DNA of 8,109 nt from Deltaproteobacteria bacterium (GTDB lineage: Bacteria > Desulfobacterota > Syntrophia > Syntrophales > UBA5619), in assembly GCA_023487865.1 (NCBI GenBank), contig JAMDBG010000121.1:1-8109 (forward strand), written 5' to 3'. The position numbers and the translations under genes are program-made. Positions 1 to 6,609 of the stretch are shown in pieces (within the stretch, counting starts at the first letter, position 1; every line of letters begins with the position of its first letter). Under the pieces are notes generated by a model. It did not search any database, had not been told where the DNA came from, and saw only the letters and a program-made list of their open reading frames with translations.

Positions 1-899
1 CGGAGTCGAGCCAACATCTGGCGGAGGGGGCCTCGGAGCAGGCAGCCTCGCTGGAGGAGACTTCGTCTTCGCTGGAAGAGATGTCGTCGATGACCAAGCA
101 GAATGCGGATAATGCCAACCAGGCCAAGGCGATGATGAACGAAGCGAAACTCGTCGTCGAGAAGGCAAATGAGCAGATGGCCCGGTTGACGGAGGCGATC
201 GGACAGATCACGCGTTCCAGCGAGGAGACGGGGAAGATCATCAAGACGATCGACGAAATTGCCTTCCAGACAAACCTATTGGCGCTCAATGCGGCAGTCG
301 AGGCGGCGCGCGCCGGGGAGGCCGGGGCAGGGTTTGCGGTGGTGGCGGATGAGGTGCGGAATCTGGCGTTGCGAGCGGCAGAAGCGGCACGAAACACGAG
401 CGAACTGATCGAAAAGACGATCAAGGCGGTGAAAGCCGGCAACGAAATGACTGTCTCGACACAGGATGCGTTCCAGGCCAATGCGAAGCTTTCAGTGAAG
501 ATCAGCCAGCTTGTGGACGAGATCGCTACGGCATCGGAGGAGCAGGCGCATGGAATTTCCCAGCTGAACACGGCAGTGACGGAGATGGACAAAGTGACGC
601 AACAGACGGCGGCGAACGCGGAGGAGTCGGCAAGCGCCGCAGAGGAAATGAACGCGCAGTCGCAGCAGATGCGGATGTATGTCGAGGAGCTCGCGATGGT
701 TGTTGGTGTGAAGATGGGGGATTCCGGAGCATCCGCAAGCAGGGCGATTTCCGCTGCAGGGGGCGGGAAACCGGCACTTCCGCAACCTGAAGGGAGCAAA
801 AAAAAGAACCGGGAAAAGCAGGAAAAAAGCGTGAAGCCGAAGCCGGGTGACGTCATTCCCTTCGATCAGCCGGAAAAGGATAGTTTCAAGGATTTTTAA
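1..899 (+). CDS. Methyl-accepting chemotaxis protein, C-terminal signalling part (5' end outside window)
   Basis: This is the cytoplasmic part of a chemoreceptor that passes ligand signals to the CheA/CheW kinase complex. The open frame reaches the left edge (first full codon at position 3), so the sensor and membrane parts are missing and the ATG at 81 is an internal Met. The window opens in the first methylation helix, with Glu pairs in a Ser/Ala-rich setting (SLEETSSSLEEMSS). The highly conserved hairpin tip follows at about nt 255-375 (EIAFQTNLLALNAAVEAARAG, then GFAVVADEVRNLA), and then the returning helix with a second methylation-type stretch (NAEESASAAEEM, about nt 616-651). After a Lys-rich flexible linker the protein ends in SFKDF, which resembles a CheR-docking pentapeptide. 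The product is certain at family level; the ligand cannot be told from this part. It converges on era. Confidence 0.97.
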   Translation, partial: ESSQHLAEGASEQAASLEETSSSLEEMSSMTKQNADNANQAKAMMNEAKLVVEKANEQMARLTEAIGQITRSSEETGKIIKTIDEIAFQTNLLALNAAVEAARAGEAGAGFAVVADEVRNLALRAAEAARNTSELIEKTIKAVKAGNEMTVSTQDAFQANAKLSVKISQLVDEIATASEEQAHGISQLNTAVTEMDKVTQQTAANAEESASAAEEMNAQSQQMRMYVEELAMVVGVKMGDSGASASRAISAAGGGKPALPQPEGSKKKNREKQEKSVKPKPGDVIPFDQPEKDSFKDF

Positions 900-1088
900 C
901 GGTCCTCAGGTCGAGGGGGAGTTAAAGGTCGGCCGGATGGCGGATCATGGCGGAAGCGATTGCGGCGCGGAAGGTGAGGCTGACAGGAATTCGCGGCGAA
1001 AGTCCTGGGTGTCCCGGACGGGAAATCAGGCAGGGGCGGCTCTTGAACATATGAGCAACAATCCCGGACTACCGCTGCCGCCGGCGAT
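900..1088. other. Intergenic gap between convergent MCP and era genes
   Basis: These 189 bases separate the stop codons of two converging genes. I see no convincing gene and no classical intrinsic terminator (stem plus T-run) for either side. Two weak dyads occur: one spanning the MCP stop codon (TTTAAC at 895-900 with GTTAAA at 921-926, enclosing CCTC/GAGG) and one at 1002-1019 (GTCCTGG/CCCGGAC, one mismatch). A 35-codon frame at 947-1054 has no ribosome binding site or recognisable product. Confidence 0.6.
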
Positions 1089-1991
1089 TCACATCCTATC
1101 TTTGTACCCGAACTCCTGAATCATTCGGGGATCATTGGTCCAGTCCTTTGCGACCCGGACGAAGAGTTCCAGGAAGACCTTCGCAGCGAAGAACCTTTCC
1201 ATCTCCAGGCGGGCTCTGGTGCCGATCTCCTTGAGCATCGCCCCCTTCTTACCGATGATGATCCCTTTCTGTGAATCCTTGGCGACATGGATGGTTGCGG
1301 CGATCCGGATCATGTTTCTCTCTTCGTCCTCCTTGAAGGAGTCTACAACGACGGCGGTCGCATAAGGGATCTCCTTGTGGGTGCGTAAGGTGATCTTTTC
1401 CCGGATGATCTCGGCCGCGATGAACCTCTCGGAGCGGTCAGTCATCATCTCCTCGGGAAAATACCGCGGGCCTTCAGGGAGCACCTTCCAGATCTCCCCG
1501 ACGAGGCGGTCCACGCCATCGCCCTTCAGGGCTGACAGAGGGATGATTTCCCGAAAGGGGTGTAGACTCAAAAAAGAGTCGATGAGGGGCAACAGCAGCG
1601 GTTTTTCCATAAGATCGATCTTGTTGATGACCAGAAAAACGGGAAGAGGAGTCTGGCTGAGGGACTCGATGATAAAGCGGTCTTCCGGATGCGGTGCAGC
1701 GCCTGCCTCGGCGATCAGCAGCAGGAGATCGACATTTCCGAATGTCCCGGTCGCGGCATCGACCATGGCCCGGTTCAGCGGTGTGGTTGCCTTGTGAATA
1801 CCGGGAGTATCGAGAAAAATCAACTGCCCTTGCTCTTCTCCGGAAAGATTGCGGATTCCCATGATCTTGTTACGGGTGGTCTGGGGCTTGTGGGTGGTGA
1901 TGGCAATCCTCTCGCCGACGATCCTGTTCATAAGGGTCGATTTTCCCACATTGGGCCTGCCGATAATACTGATAAAACCGGATTTAAACAT
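1089..1991 (-). CDS. era: GTPase Era, 30S ribosome assembly factor
   Basis: Era is a GTPase that binds the 3' end of 16S rRNA and helps mature the 30S subunit. All GTPase motifs are present; numbering here is from the ATG at 2003. G1 is GRPNVGKS (15-22), G2 lies in TTRNK (42-46), G3 is DTPG (65-68), G4 is NKID (127-130) and G5 is SALKG (157-161). A C-terminal KH RNA-binding domain carries IIGKKG at 249-254. The length of about 300 residues is normal. An ATG at 2003 would add MEND, but it has no Shine-Dalgarno sequence. The ATG at 1991 has GGAG six bases upstream and gives MFKSGF, the usual Era N-terminus, so 1991 is preferred. It is the last gene of the leftward cluster, 114 bases after the radical SAM gene, and probably co-transcribed with it. 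Confidence 0.97.
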   Translation of the reverse strand: MFKSGFISIIGRPNVGKSTLMNRIVGERIAITTHKPQTTRNKIMGIRNLSGEEQGQLIFLDTPGIHKATTPLNRAMVDAATGTFGNVDLLLLIAEAGAAPHPEDRFIIESLSQTPLPVFLVINKIDLMEKPLLLPLIDSFLSLHPFREIIPLSALKGDGVDRLVGEIWKVLPEGPRYFPEEMMTDRSERFIAAEIIREKITLRTHKEIPYATAVVVDSFKEDEERNMIRIAATIHVAKDSQKGIIIGKKGAMLKEIGTRARLEMERFFAAKVFLELFVRVAKDWTNDPRMIQEFGYKDRM

Positions 1992-2105
1992 GTCATTCTC
2001 CATCGGTAGGCTGCGACCCGGCTACACGGGGACCGTCCTTCCATTGAAAGGGGATTTTGAGTTCCGCTGAGATTTCCCCAAGATTTCCTGAATTACGATA
2101 ACATG

Positions 2106-3189
2106 TCAGACGCCGGCATGCAAACCTTCCATAGTAACGGCAGAGATATTCCCGTACCTGTCCGCTTTAAAAGACCTTTGTCCTGCCGTCAGGACTAGCT
2201 CGCACCGTTCCAGAGAGGGGTCGGCAACGATACGGATGTTGCCGAGGCTAAAACGTTCTTTCAGAAAGGTGAGGTTGCTCCGACGGTGGCCATAGAAGTT
2301 CGAAACGTCAGGGGGGGCAACTGTGAAAGTGACAGGTCCCCTTCCGATTTTGGCTGCGGCAAGAAGGGCCAGGGTCCGATCCAGAAAAACAGCGGATTCG
2401 ACAAGCGACCGGAACGCAGGATGAAAGGGGCCTGCAACGACGGCCCCGGCTTGTTCCAGCTCTTGAGTGGTCTGGAGGCCGAGGCGGATGACGGCAATCC
2501 GTGCGGCAGTCAGTTTTTTGAGGGCATTTTTACATTGTGTGACCGCTTCCGCAAGCGTCAGGGGGGGTATAGCGTTCTTCCCGGAATGCATCGGCAAGAG
2601 GGGTGTCACGAAGGACGATTGTCGGATGGATCCGGACCGTGTCGGGATGAAGGGATATCGTTCTATCGATCGTTTCGTTGAAACGTTCCTCGGTGTCCCC
2701 GGGCAAACCGGCCATGAGGTGTATTCCCGTCGTAAAGCCCCGCGCCCTGAGGAGAGATACCGCCTGAAGAGTGTCCGCCGCCGTATGGCCTCGTTTCGAA
2801 CGGAGCAGGACCTCATCGTTGAGAGACTGCGCCCCCACCTCGACCGTCGTCACGCCAAGACTCTTGAGAAGGTCAAGGTCATCCGCGTCGATCTCGTCGG
2901 GGCGTGTCGAGATGCGGATACTATCGATGGAGCCTTCATTGAGAAAAGGGGCTGCCAGTTGGAGAAGACGGATCTGTTCATCCCGCATCATACCGGTGAA
3001 CGTCCCGCCGTAGAAAGCGACCTGGACAGGGGTGCTGCTTCGCCTGCTGCGGCCAAGATAGGCGCGGACGGTTTCCCGGAAAGCCCTTGCCTCGATTTTG
3101 TCCGGACGGTCCCCTGCAGTTAAGCGTTCATTGCAGAAGAGGCAGCGGTGAGGGCAGCCCCGGTTCAGAATAAACATGGGGATGATCAT
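2106..3189 (-). pseudogene. Elp3-like radical SAM protein, split by a 1-base frameshift
   Basis: Two overlapping minus-strand frames together encode one radical SAM protein of the bacterial Elp3-like family. The N-terminal frame (2530-3189) has the [4Fe-4S] motif CPHRCLFC (Cys 12, 16, 19), GGTFT (61-65) and VEVGAQS (116-122). The C-terminal frame carries the family's C-terminal domain, including a GPFHPAFRSLVES stretch, and ends at 2106. The frames join at a run of seven C on the coding strand (2561-2567), near residue 208. With six C the gene would read RYTPLTLAEAV and give one protein of 360 residues. As written, the first frame stops at 2530-2532. The start overlaps the rnc stop as ATGA, suggesting translational coupling, with AAGG seven bases upstream. 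No acetyltransferase domain of eukaryotic Elp3 is seen. The substrate is unknown; an RNA-related role is inferred from its neighbours. The call could also be an intact gene with a sequencing error. Confidence 0.85.
2561..2567. repeat. Homopolymer G7 (C7 on coding strand) at the frameshift point
   Basis: Seven consecutive G on the plus strand mark where the radical SAM frame changes. Removing one base restores the frame. An identical run with the same five flanking bases (CGTCA) lies at 2311-2317 in the same gene, but there the frame is right. Confidence 0.9.
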
Positions 3190-3932
3190 GGGTCGACCTT
3201 CTGTGCCGCACCGGTCGGGATATCTTCATGACTCCGCAGAATCTCAAGTGCCTTTTTCGCCGCTTGCTGTTCCGCTTCCTTCTTGCTCCTTCCCGTTCCC
3301 GTCGCGAGGATCCTCTCGCCGACGACCAGGGAGGTCTCAAAGCGCTTCTCGTGGTCGGGGCCCGTTTCGGAGATCACAGTGTAACGGGGGAGTTCCTTGA
3401 AGAGGTTCTGGCAGATCTCCTGGGCAGTCGTCTTGTAATCCCTGTAGACGGCGGCAGCCGCACCCGTCTCAATAAGCGGATTGAAGAGCCGTCCGACGAA
3501 GGCGGCAGTCCGGTCGAAACCTCCGTCGAGGTACATCGCAGCGATGACGGATTCCAAGGCATTGGCCAGCAGGGAGGGTTTTGTCCTGCCACCCGTGGCC
3601 TCCTCTCCCTTACCCAGGAGCAGCAACTCCCCGATCCGGAAACTCAGAGCCAGTTTCGCAAGTGGTTGTTCGTTGACGAGGGAGGCCCTCAATTTTGAAA
3701 GCTCTCCTTCCGCCAGGTCGGAGAATTTCTTCATGAGCATGTCACTGACGGTGAGCTCCAGGACGGCGTCTCCCAGAAACTCCAGTCTTTCGTTGTCTTT
3801 GCAGGGTGAGGTGCTGTTCTCGTTGACAAAAGACCGGTGAGTCAGGGCGTTGTCGAGCAACCCGAGATCTGCAAAGCGATAGCCGATATAAGCCTCCAGC
3901 TCCTTGAGGGCCTGCACTCTTTCCTCTTTCAT
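3186..3932 (-). CDS. rnc: Ribonuclease III
   Basis: RNase III cuts double-stranded RNA, processing rRNA precursors and structured mRNAs. The 248-residue length is normal. The signature NERLEFLGDAVLE is at residues 47-59, supplying the metal and catalytic residues Glu48, Glu51 and Asp55. Glu77 (EGELSKLR) and Glu127 (LLANALESVIAAMYLDGG) supply further positions. The residue matching E. coli Asp114 is Asn124 here, a substitution I believe occurs in some natural homologues. A double-stranded RNA-binding domain spans about 165-235 and ends in KKEAEQQAAKKALEIL. The start has GGGAG just upstream. It lies 30 bases after mtaB, and its stop overlaps the start of the radical SAM gene, so all are likely in one operon. 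Confidence 0.97.
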   Translation of the reverse strand: MKEERVQALKELEAYIGYRFADLGLLDNALTHRSFVNENSTSPCKDNERLEFLGDAVLELTVSDMLMKKFSDLAEGELSKLRASLVNEQPLAKLALSFRIGELLLLGKGEEATGGRTKPSLLANALESVIAAMYLDGGFDRTAAFVGRLFNPLIETGAAAAVYRDYKTTAQEICQNLFKELPRYTVISETGPDHEKRFETSLVVGERILATGTGRSKKEAEQQAAKKALEILRSHEDIPTGAAQKVDP

Positions 3933-3962
3933 CCTGCTCCCTTATCTATTGATACCGTGTTG

Positions 3963-5270
3963 TCATTCATGAATGACCTCGCCGATCAGGTGCCCATTTT
4001 GGAAGGACTCTGGCATCACCCGGACGATCCGGTTGGCGTCGCAGATCCTGCCGCAGGCGACAGGGATGTAGTTATCGGAAAAACCGATGGAAAAACCGGT
4101 CGACTTCTCTTTTCTTCCCTCAACAAGAACGGCAAGCGGCATTCCGATAAATCTCTCGGCAAAGGTTTGTCTTTTCTCTGCTCCGATTCTCCGGAGCTGC
4201 TCTGCCCGCCGCTTTTTTTCTGTTTCGGGAACCTGGTTGGGCATCGCTGCTGCGGGAGTCCCGGGCCGTCGAGAGTAAGGGAAGACATGGAGGTAAGCAA
4301 GGGGCAGCCCTTCCACGAGCCGGAGCGTGTTGGCGAAAGCCGCTTCCGTCTCGCCGGGGAACCCGGCGATGACGTCTATCCCGACGGCAAGGGAGGGAAC
4401 GGCCGCATGAATTTTCTGAATGAGATGACTGAAGAAGGCCGCGTCATAGTCCCGGTTCATGGCGGCCAGCACACCGTCATCGCCGCTTTGCAGGGGGATA
4501 TGGAGGTGACGGCAGACAATGCCGGATGATCCGATAAGCGAGATGAGTTCATCGGTGACTTCGCGCGGTTCAATCGAACTCAGGCGAAGGCGTTCGATCG
4601 GATGTGCTTCGGCAACGCGCCTGACCACCGCCGCCAGATCAGTGGGGGGAGTGAGGTCGCGGCCGTAAGCGCCGAGATGGATCCCCGTCAGGACCGCCTC
4701 GCGGCAGCCCCTGGTCGCGAGTAACGCGATCTGCTCCTCGATCTCCGCGGGCCGGAGGCTCCGGCTTGCCCCCCGTGCCTGGGGGACGATGCAGTAGGTG
4801 CAGGAGGCGTCGCAGCCGTCCTGGATCTTCAGAAAGGCGCGCGTATGTTCGGGAAAGACAGCTGTCCCCAGTAGGGAGAAACTTGCCTCGTTCCGGATGT
4901 CGCCGACATGGACCTCCGGCCCTTTCCCTGCGGCCAGTTCCTCAATAAGATCGGAAAGCCGGGCCTTTTCAGCGTTTCCGGCGACGATCCGGACGCCGGG
5001 AATCCGGGCGATTTCCTCCGGCGCTCTTTGCGCATAGCAACCGGTCACAAGAACGGCCGCCGCCGGGTTCCGTCTGATCGCCCGGCGGATCAGCTGGCGG
5101 GACTGGTAATCGGTCCTGCCGGTGACCGTACAGGTATTGATGATGTAGCAGTCCGCCTCCGCATCGAAGGGGACGAGCGTCATCCCCCGGACAGCCATTG
5201 TTTCCGAGATCCCGGCCGATTCGCACTGGTTGACCTTGCAACCCAGAGTGGCCACGGCGACTTTAAGCAT
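3963..5270 (-). CDS. mtaB: tRNA t6A37 methylthiotransferase MtaB
   Basis: MtaB is a radical SAM enzyme that adds a methylthio group to C2 of N6-threonylcarbamoyladenosine 37 in tRNAs reading ANN codons. The 435-residue protein has the family layout. The N-terminal UPF0004 domain has its three cluster cysteines at Cys11 (LGCKVNQ), Cys47 (NTCTVT) and Cys78 (TGCYAQ). The radical SAM motif is at Cys153, Cys157 and Cys160 (GCDASCTYC), and a TRAM-like C-terminal region starts at about residue 374. The LGCKVNQ motif, rather than the MiaB or RimO pattern, supports MtaB. Residue 16 is Cys where LGCKVNQYES proteins have Tyr, a one-base change. The ATG at 5270 follows AGGGGG with six-base spacing and gives the standard N-terminus. 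It is the first gene of the leftward cluster. Confidence 0.95.
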   Translation of the reverse strand: MLKVAVATLGCKVNQCESAGISETMAVRGMTLVPFDAEADCYIINTCTVTGRTDYQSRQLIRRAIRRNPAAAVLVTGCYAQRAPEEIARIPGVRIVAGNAEKARLSDLIEELAAGKGPEVHVGDIRNEASFSLLGTAVFPEHTRAFLKIQDGCDASCTYCIVPQARGASRSLRPAEIEEQIALLATRGCREAVLTGIHLGAYGRDLTPPTDLAAVVRRVAEAHPIERLRLSSIEPREVTDELISLIGSSGIVCRHLHIPLQSGDDGVLAAMNRDYDAAFFSHLIQKIHAAVPSLAVGIDVIAGFPGETEAAFANTLRLVEGLPLAYLHVFPYSRRPGTPAAAMPNQVPETEKKRRAEQLRRIGAEKRQTFAERFIGMPLAVLVEGRKEKSTGFSIGFSDNYIPVACGRICDANRIVRVMPESFQNGHLIGEVIHE

Positions 5271-5352
5271 GGAGATCCCCCTTGACCGGGTCAGCGTTCA
5301 GACCGGAACGATTCTGCAGGGATTTTCTCTGAAAAAGATATCGCATATCCAT
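5263..5352 (-). CDS. Candidate 29-residue leader ORF overlapping the mtaB start
   Basis: An ATG at 5352 is preceded by AAGGA at six-base spacing and opens a 29-codon frame (begins MDMRYLFQRKS, ends KGDLHA). It ends with TAA at 5265-5263, inside the mtaB start region, so the two overlap by eight bases in different frames. It begins just downstream of the predicted leftward promoter, which would give a leader of only about 13 bases. This arrangement would suit translational coupling. The peptide resembles nothing I recognise and has no run of one regulatory amino acid. A frame this short may be chance; the ribosome binding site, promoter position and overlap are the reasons to list it. Confidence 0.3.
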   Translation of the reverse strand: MDMRYLFQRKSLQNRSGLNADPVKGDLHA

Positions 5353-5371
5353 GGAGATTCCTTTCCGTCGC

Positions 5372-5400
5372 ATCTAAACGCCGGCGGCTTCTTTTGTCAA
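5372..5400 (-). promoter_or_regulatory. Predicted sigma70-type promoter for the mtaB-rnc-radical SAM-era cluster
   Basis: On the minus strand a perfect -35 hexamer TTGACA (5400-5395) is followed after 17 bases by TTAGAT (5377-5372), a weak -10 element. Transcription would start near 5365, about 95 bases before the mtaB ATG. The -35 box overlaps that of the rightward promoter. Confidence 0.45.
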
Positions 5401-5421
5401 GGTGAAAGGATTTTATAGTAT
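5394..5421 (+). promoter_or_regulatory. Predicted sigma70-type promoter for the small membrane protein gene
   Basis: TTGTCA (5394-5399) is followed after 16 bases by TAGTAT (5416-5421). A TATAGT at 5414-5419 is an alternative -10 but leaves only 14 bases. Transcription would start near 5428, about 45 bases before the ATG at 5473. Confidence 0.45.
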
Positions 5422-5472
5422 TTCGCCTCTGCCTCCGGTAGAATGGCACCCTGTTACGGGAGGGAGTGCTGT

Positions 5473-5916
5473 ATGCAAGAATTCATCCGCATGGTGTCGG
5501 AAAATCCTCTGACGGCAATCGGCATTGCGTTCGTCGTCATTTTAATCCTCTATTTCTTCCTCATGAAGCTGATCAAGGTCGCACTGATCCTCCTGATCAT
5601 CGCCGTTGCGATCGGGGGATATTTCTATTTCAAGTATCCGGAAAACAGGCCGGCCGACCTGGGGGAGGCCGTAGAGAAGGCGATCACCGAAACCGGTCGC
5701 GTCCTGGAAAAGGGGAAAGAAGCGGTCGAGAAGGGGCGCGAAATGATCGGAAAAGGAAAAGAGGCTTTGGAAAAAGGGAAGGAGATCATCGATCGGGGCA
5801 AGGATGCTTTGGAGAAGCGGATCGGCAAGGGAAAAGAGGCAGTCGATAAAGGAAAAGGCGCCGCTGACGAGATCGGGAAAATCATCGGGGGAGAAAAGGG
5901 AACCGGATCGAAATAG
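5473..5916 (+). CDS. Small membrane protein with two TM segments and a Lys/Glu/Gly heptad repeat tail
   Basis: I do not recognise this 147-residue protein. Two hydrophobic segments at about residues 13-31 and 33-53 form a likely membrane hairpin with only a Lys between them; the second ends in an aromatic belt (GGYFYFKYP). The remainder is hydrophilic and dominated by Lys and Glu. From residue 78 to 130 it repeats a seven-residue unit of the form hydrophobic-[EGD]-[KR]-G-[KR]-[EDG]-[AMI]: seven complete copies with a four-residue stub (LEKR) between the fifth and sixth. The tail is likely helical and highly charged. An ATG at 5443 would add ten residues but lacks a ribosome binding site; the ATG at 5473 has GGGAGGGAG six bases upstream and is preferred. 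It has its own predicted promoter, divergent from mtaB. The composition recalls LEA-like or YtxH-like helical proteins, but I see no firm homology. Confidence 0.75.
   Translation: MQEFIRMVSENPLTAIGIAFVVILILYFFLMKLIKVALILLIIAVAIGGYFYFKYPENRPADLGEAVEKAITETGRVLEKGKEAVEKGREMIGKGKEALEKGKEIIDRGKDALEKRIGKGKEAVDKGKGAADEIGKIIGGEKGTGSK
5704..5862 (+). repeat. Degenerate 21-bp in-frame repeats encoding seven-residue units
   Basis: Seven units of 21 bases, plus one 12-base partial unit at 5809-5820, encode the heptads of the membrane protein (for example LEKGKEA, VEKGREM, IGKGKEA). Codons differ between copies (AAA/AAG, GAA/GAG), so the repeat is conserved more at protein than at DNA level, suggesting an old duplication under selection. 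Confidence 0.75.
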
Positions 5917-5925
5917 CGTGCTTTT

Positions 5926-6408
5926 TCACATCTCCAGGAGCGTATCCCAGTCCAGCCGGGGAAAGACGACATGGAGGTTGTGATCGTCGCCGACGAGGTG
6001 GATCTTCAGATTCCGGAAGAGACGCTCCGCGATCCGTCGGGTAGGGCCGGGGGGAACGACGACGTCCTGCCGCCCGTGGTAGAGTGTCACAGGCAGTTCC
6101 AGAGGTGTTGCGTAATAGGGACGGAAATCCCCGTGGCTGAGCGCCGGGGCGAGCAGGATAAGTCGCCGGGTCCGGGACGCGTTGTTGCACGCAAATAGAG
6201 CCGCCATAAGACCTCCGTAGCTCGAGCCGACGAGGATCAGGTTACTCTTCGCTGCAAGGCCCCGCTCGAGCTGTGCCATCCTCTGTTCGAGGGAGCCGGA
6301 GAAGTCTTCCCTGATCACCTCCGGGTATCTCTCCTGGAAGAAGGATCCCTTGGTTCCCCGGCTGCTGCTGTCCAGGCCGTGGATGAAAACACGCGTCACA
6401 TCCGTCAT
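5926..6408 (-). CDS. YqiA-like alpha/beta hydrolase
   Basis: This is a compact alpha/beta hydrolase, probably a small cytoplasmic esterase of the YqiA/UPF0227 type. Numbering here is from the ATG at 6417. The oxyanion-region motif FIHGLDSS is at 11-18, the nucleophile elbow GSSYGG at 64-69 (Ser66), the acid in HGRQDVVVP is Asp118, and the catalytic His is probably His146 in GDDHNLH. The triad is thus complete. The first ATG at 6417 directly abuts its AGG, whereas the ATG at 6408 has AGGA eight bases upstream and gives MTDVTRVFIHG, so 6408 is preferred (160 residues). No signal peptide is seen. It converges on the heptad-repeat membrane protein gene with nine bases between. The substrate is unknown. 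Confidence 0.85.
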   Translation of the reverse strand: MTDVTRVFIHGLDSSSRGTKGSFFQERYPEVIREDFSGSLEQRMAQLERGLAAKSNLILVGSSYGGLMAALFACNNASRTRRLILLAPALSHGDFRPYYATPLELPVTLYHGRQDVVVPPGPTRRIAERLFRNLKIHLVGDDHNLHVVFPRLDWDTLLEM

Positions 6409-6504
6409 TGCGACCATCCTGTATGGGAAATCCTGCCGTGGGCGGCATGCCGGGCCGGGAGCATGGCCTCCGGAAAACGGCGGTGCCGCCCTTGTGCGTT
6501 GCTT

Positions 6505-6534
6505 TCCATAGACCGGTGTGTTAGAAAATTACAA
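6505..6534 (-). promoter_or_regulatory. Possible promoter for the hydrolase gene
   Basis: On the minus strand TTGTAA (6534-6529) is followed after 18 bases by TATGGA (6510-6505), inside the only AT-rich patch of the 6409-6609 intergenic region. Both boxes are imperfect. I found no equally good rightward pair for the DUF1015 gene, although the AT-rich stretch 6519-6550 may hold it. Confidence 0.25.
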
Positions 6535-6609
6535 GTAAAATAATTGAAACGTCTCGTATGCTGAAGCCTTGGGGCTCTCAGAGCGGCGTTTCGGCGAGAG
6601 GAGATCTCC

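Noticed and set aside
895..926. Nested dyad over the MCP stop codon (TTTAAC/GTTAAA around CCTC/GAGG) as a terminator
   Set aside because: The outer arms are short and AT-rich, the loop is interrupted, and no T-run follows.
1002..1019. Hairpin GTCCTGG-GTGT-CCCGGAC as a terminator between MCP and era
   Set aside because: It has one mismatch and no T-run on either side.
947..1054. A 35-codon plus-strand frame in the MCP-era gap (begins MAEAIAARKVRL)
   Set aside because: It has no ribosome binding site or recognisable family and is short enough to be chance.
3837..4529. A 230-codon plus-strand frame opposite mtaB and the rnc start; likewise 2467-3123 opposite the radical SAM gene
   Set aside because: Both are shadows of well-supported genes, with no domain or promoter of their own.
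5223..5225. Cys16 in place of Tyr in the MtaB LGCKVNQYES motif as an extra cluster ligand
   Set aside because: All six expected cluster cysteines are present, and one base change explains it; the position varies in related proteins.
5443..5472. An earlier ATG for the heptad-repeat membrane protein
   Set aside because: It has no Shine-Dalgarno sequence, whereas the ATG at 5473 has a strong one; the extra ten residues include Cys-Tyr-Gly-Arg-Glu-Cys-Cys with no sign of conservation.
6479..6490. GGCGGTGCCGCC dyad upstream of the hydrolase
   Set aside because: The loop would be only two bases, so a stable hairpin is unlikely, and GC-rich dyads of this size occur by chance.
6405..6509. A minus-strand frame ending as ATGA on the hydrolase start, as a second leader ORF
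   Set aside because: The overlap is tidy, but its candidate starts lack a properly spaced ribosome binding site (GGAGG is only two bases from one ATG) and one start falls in the predicted -10 box. The Arg/His-rich composition looks like a chance frame.
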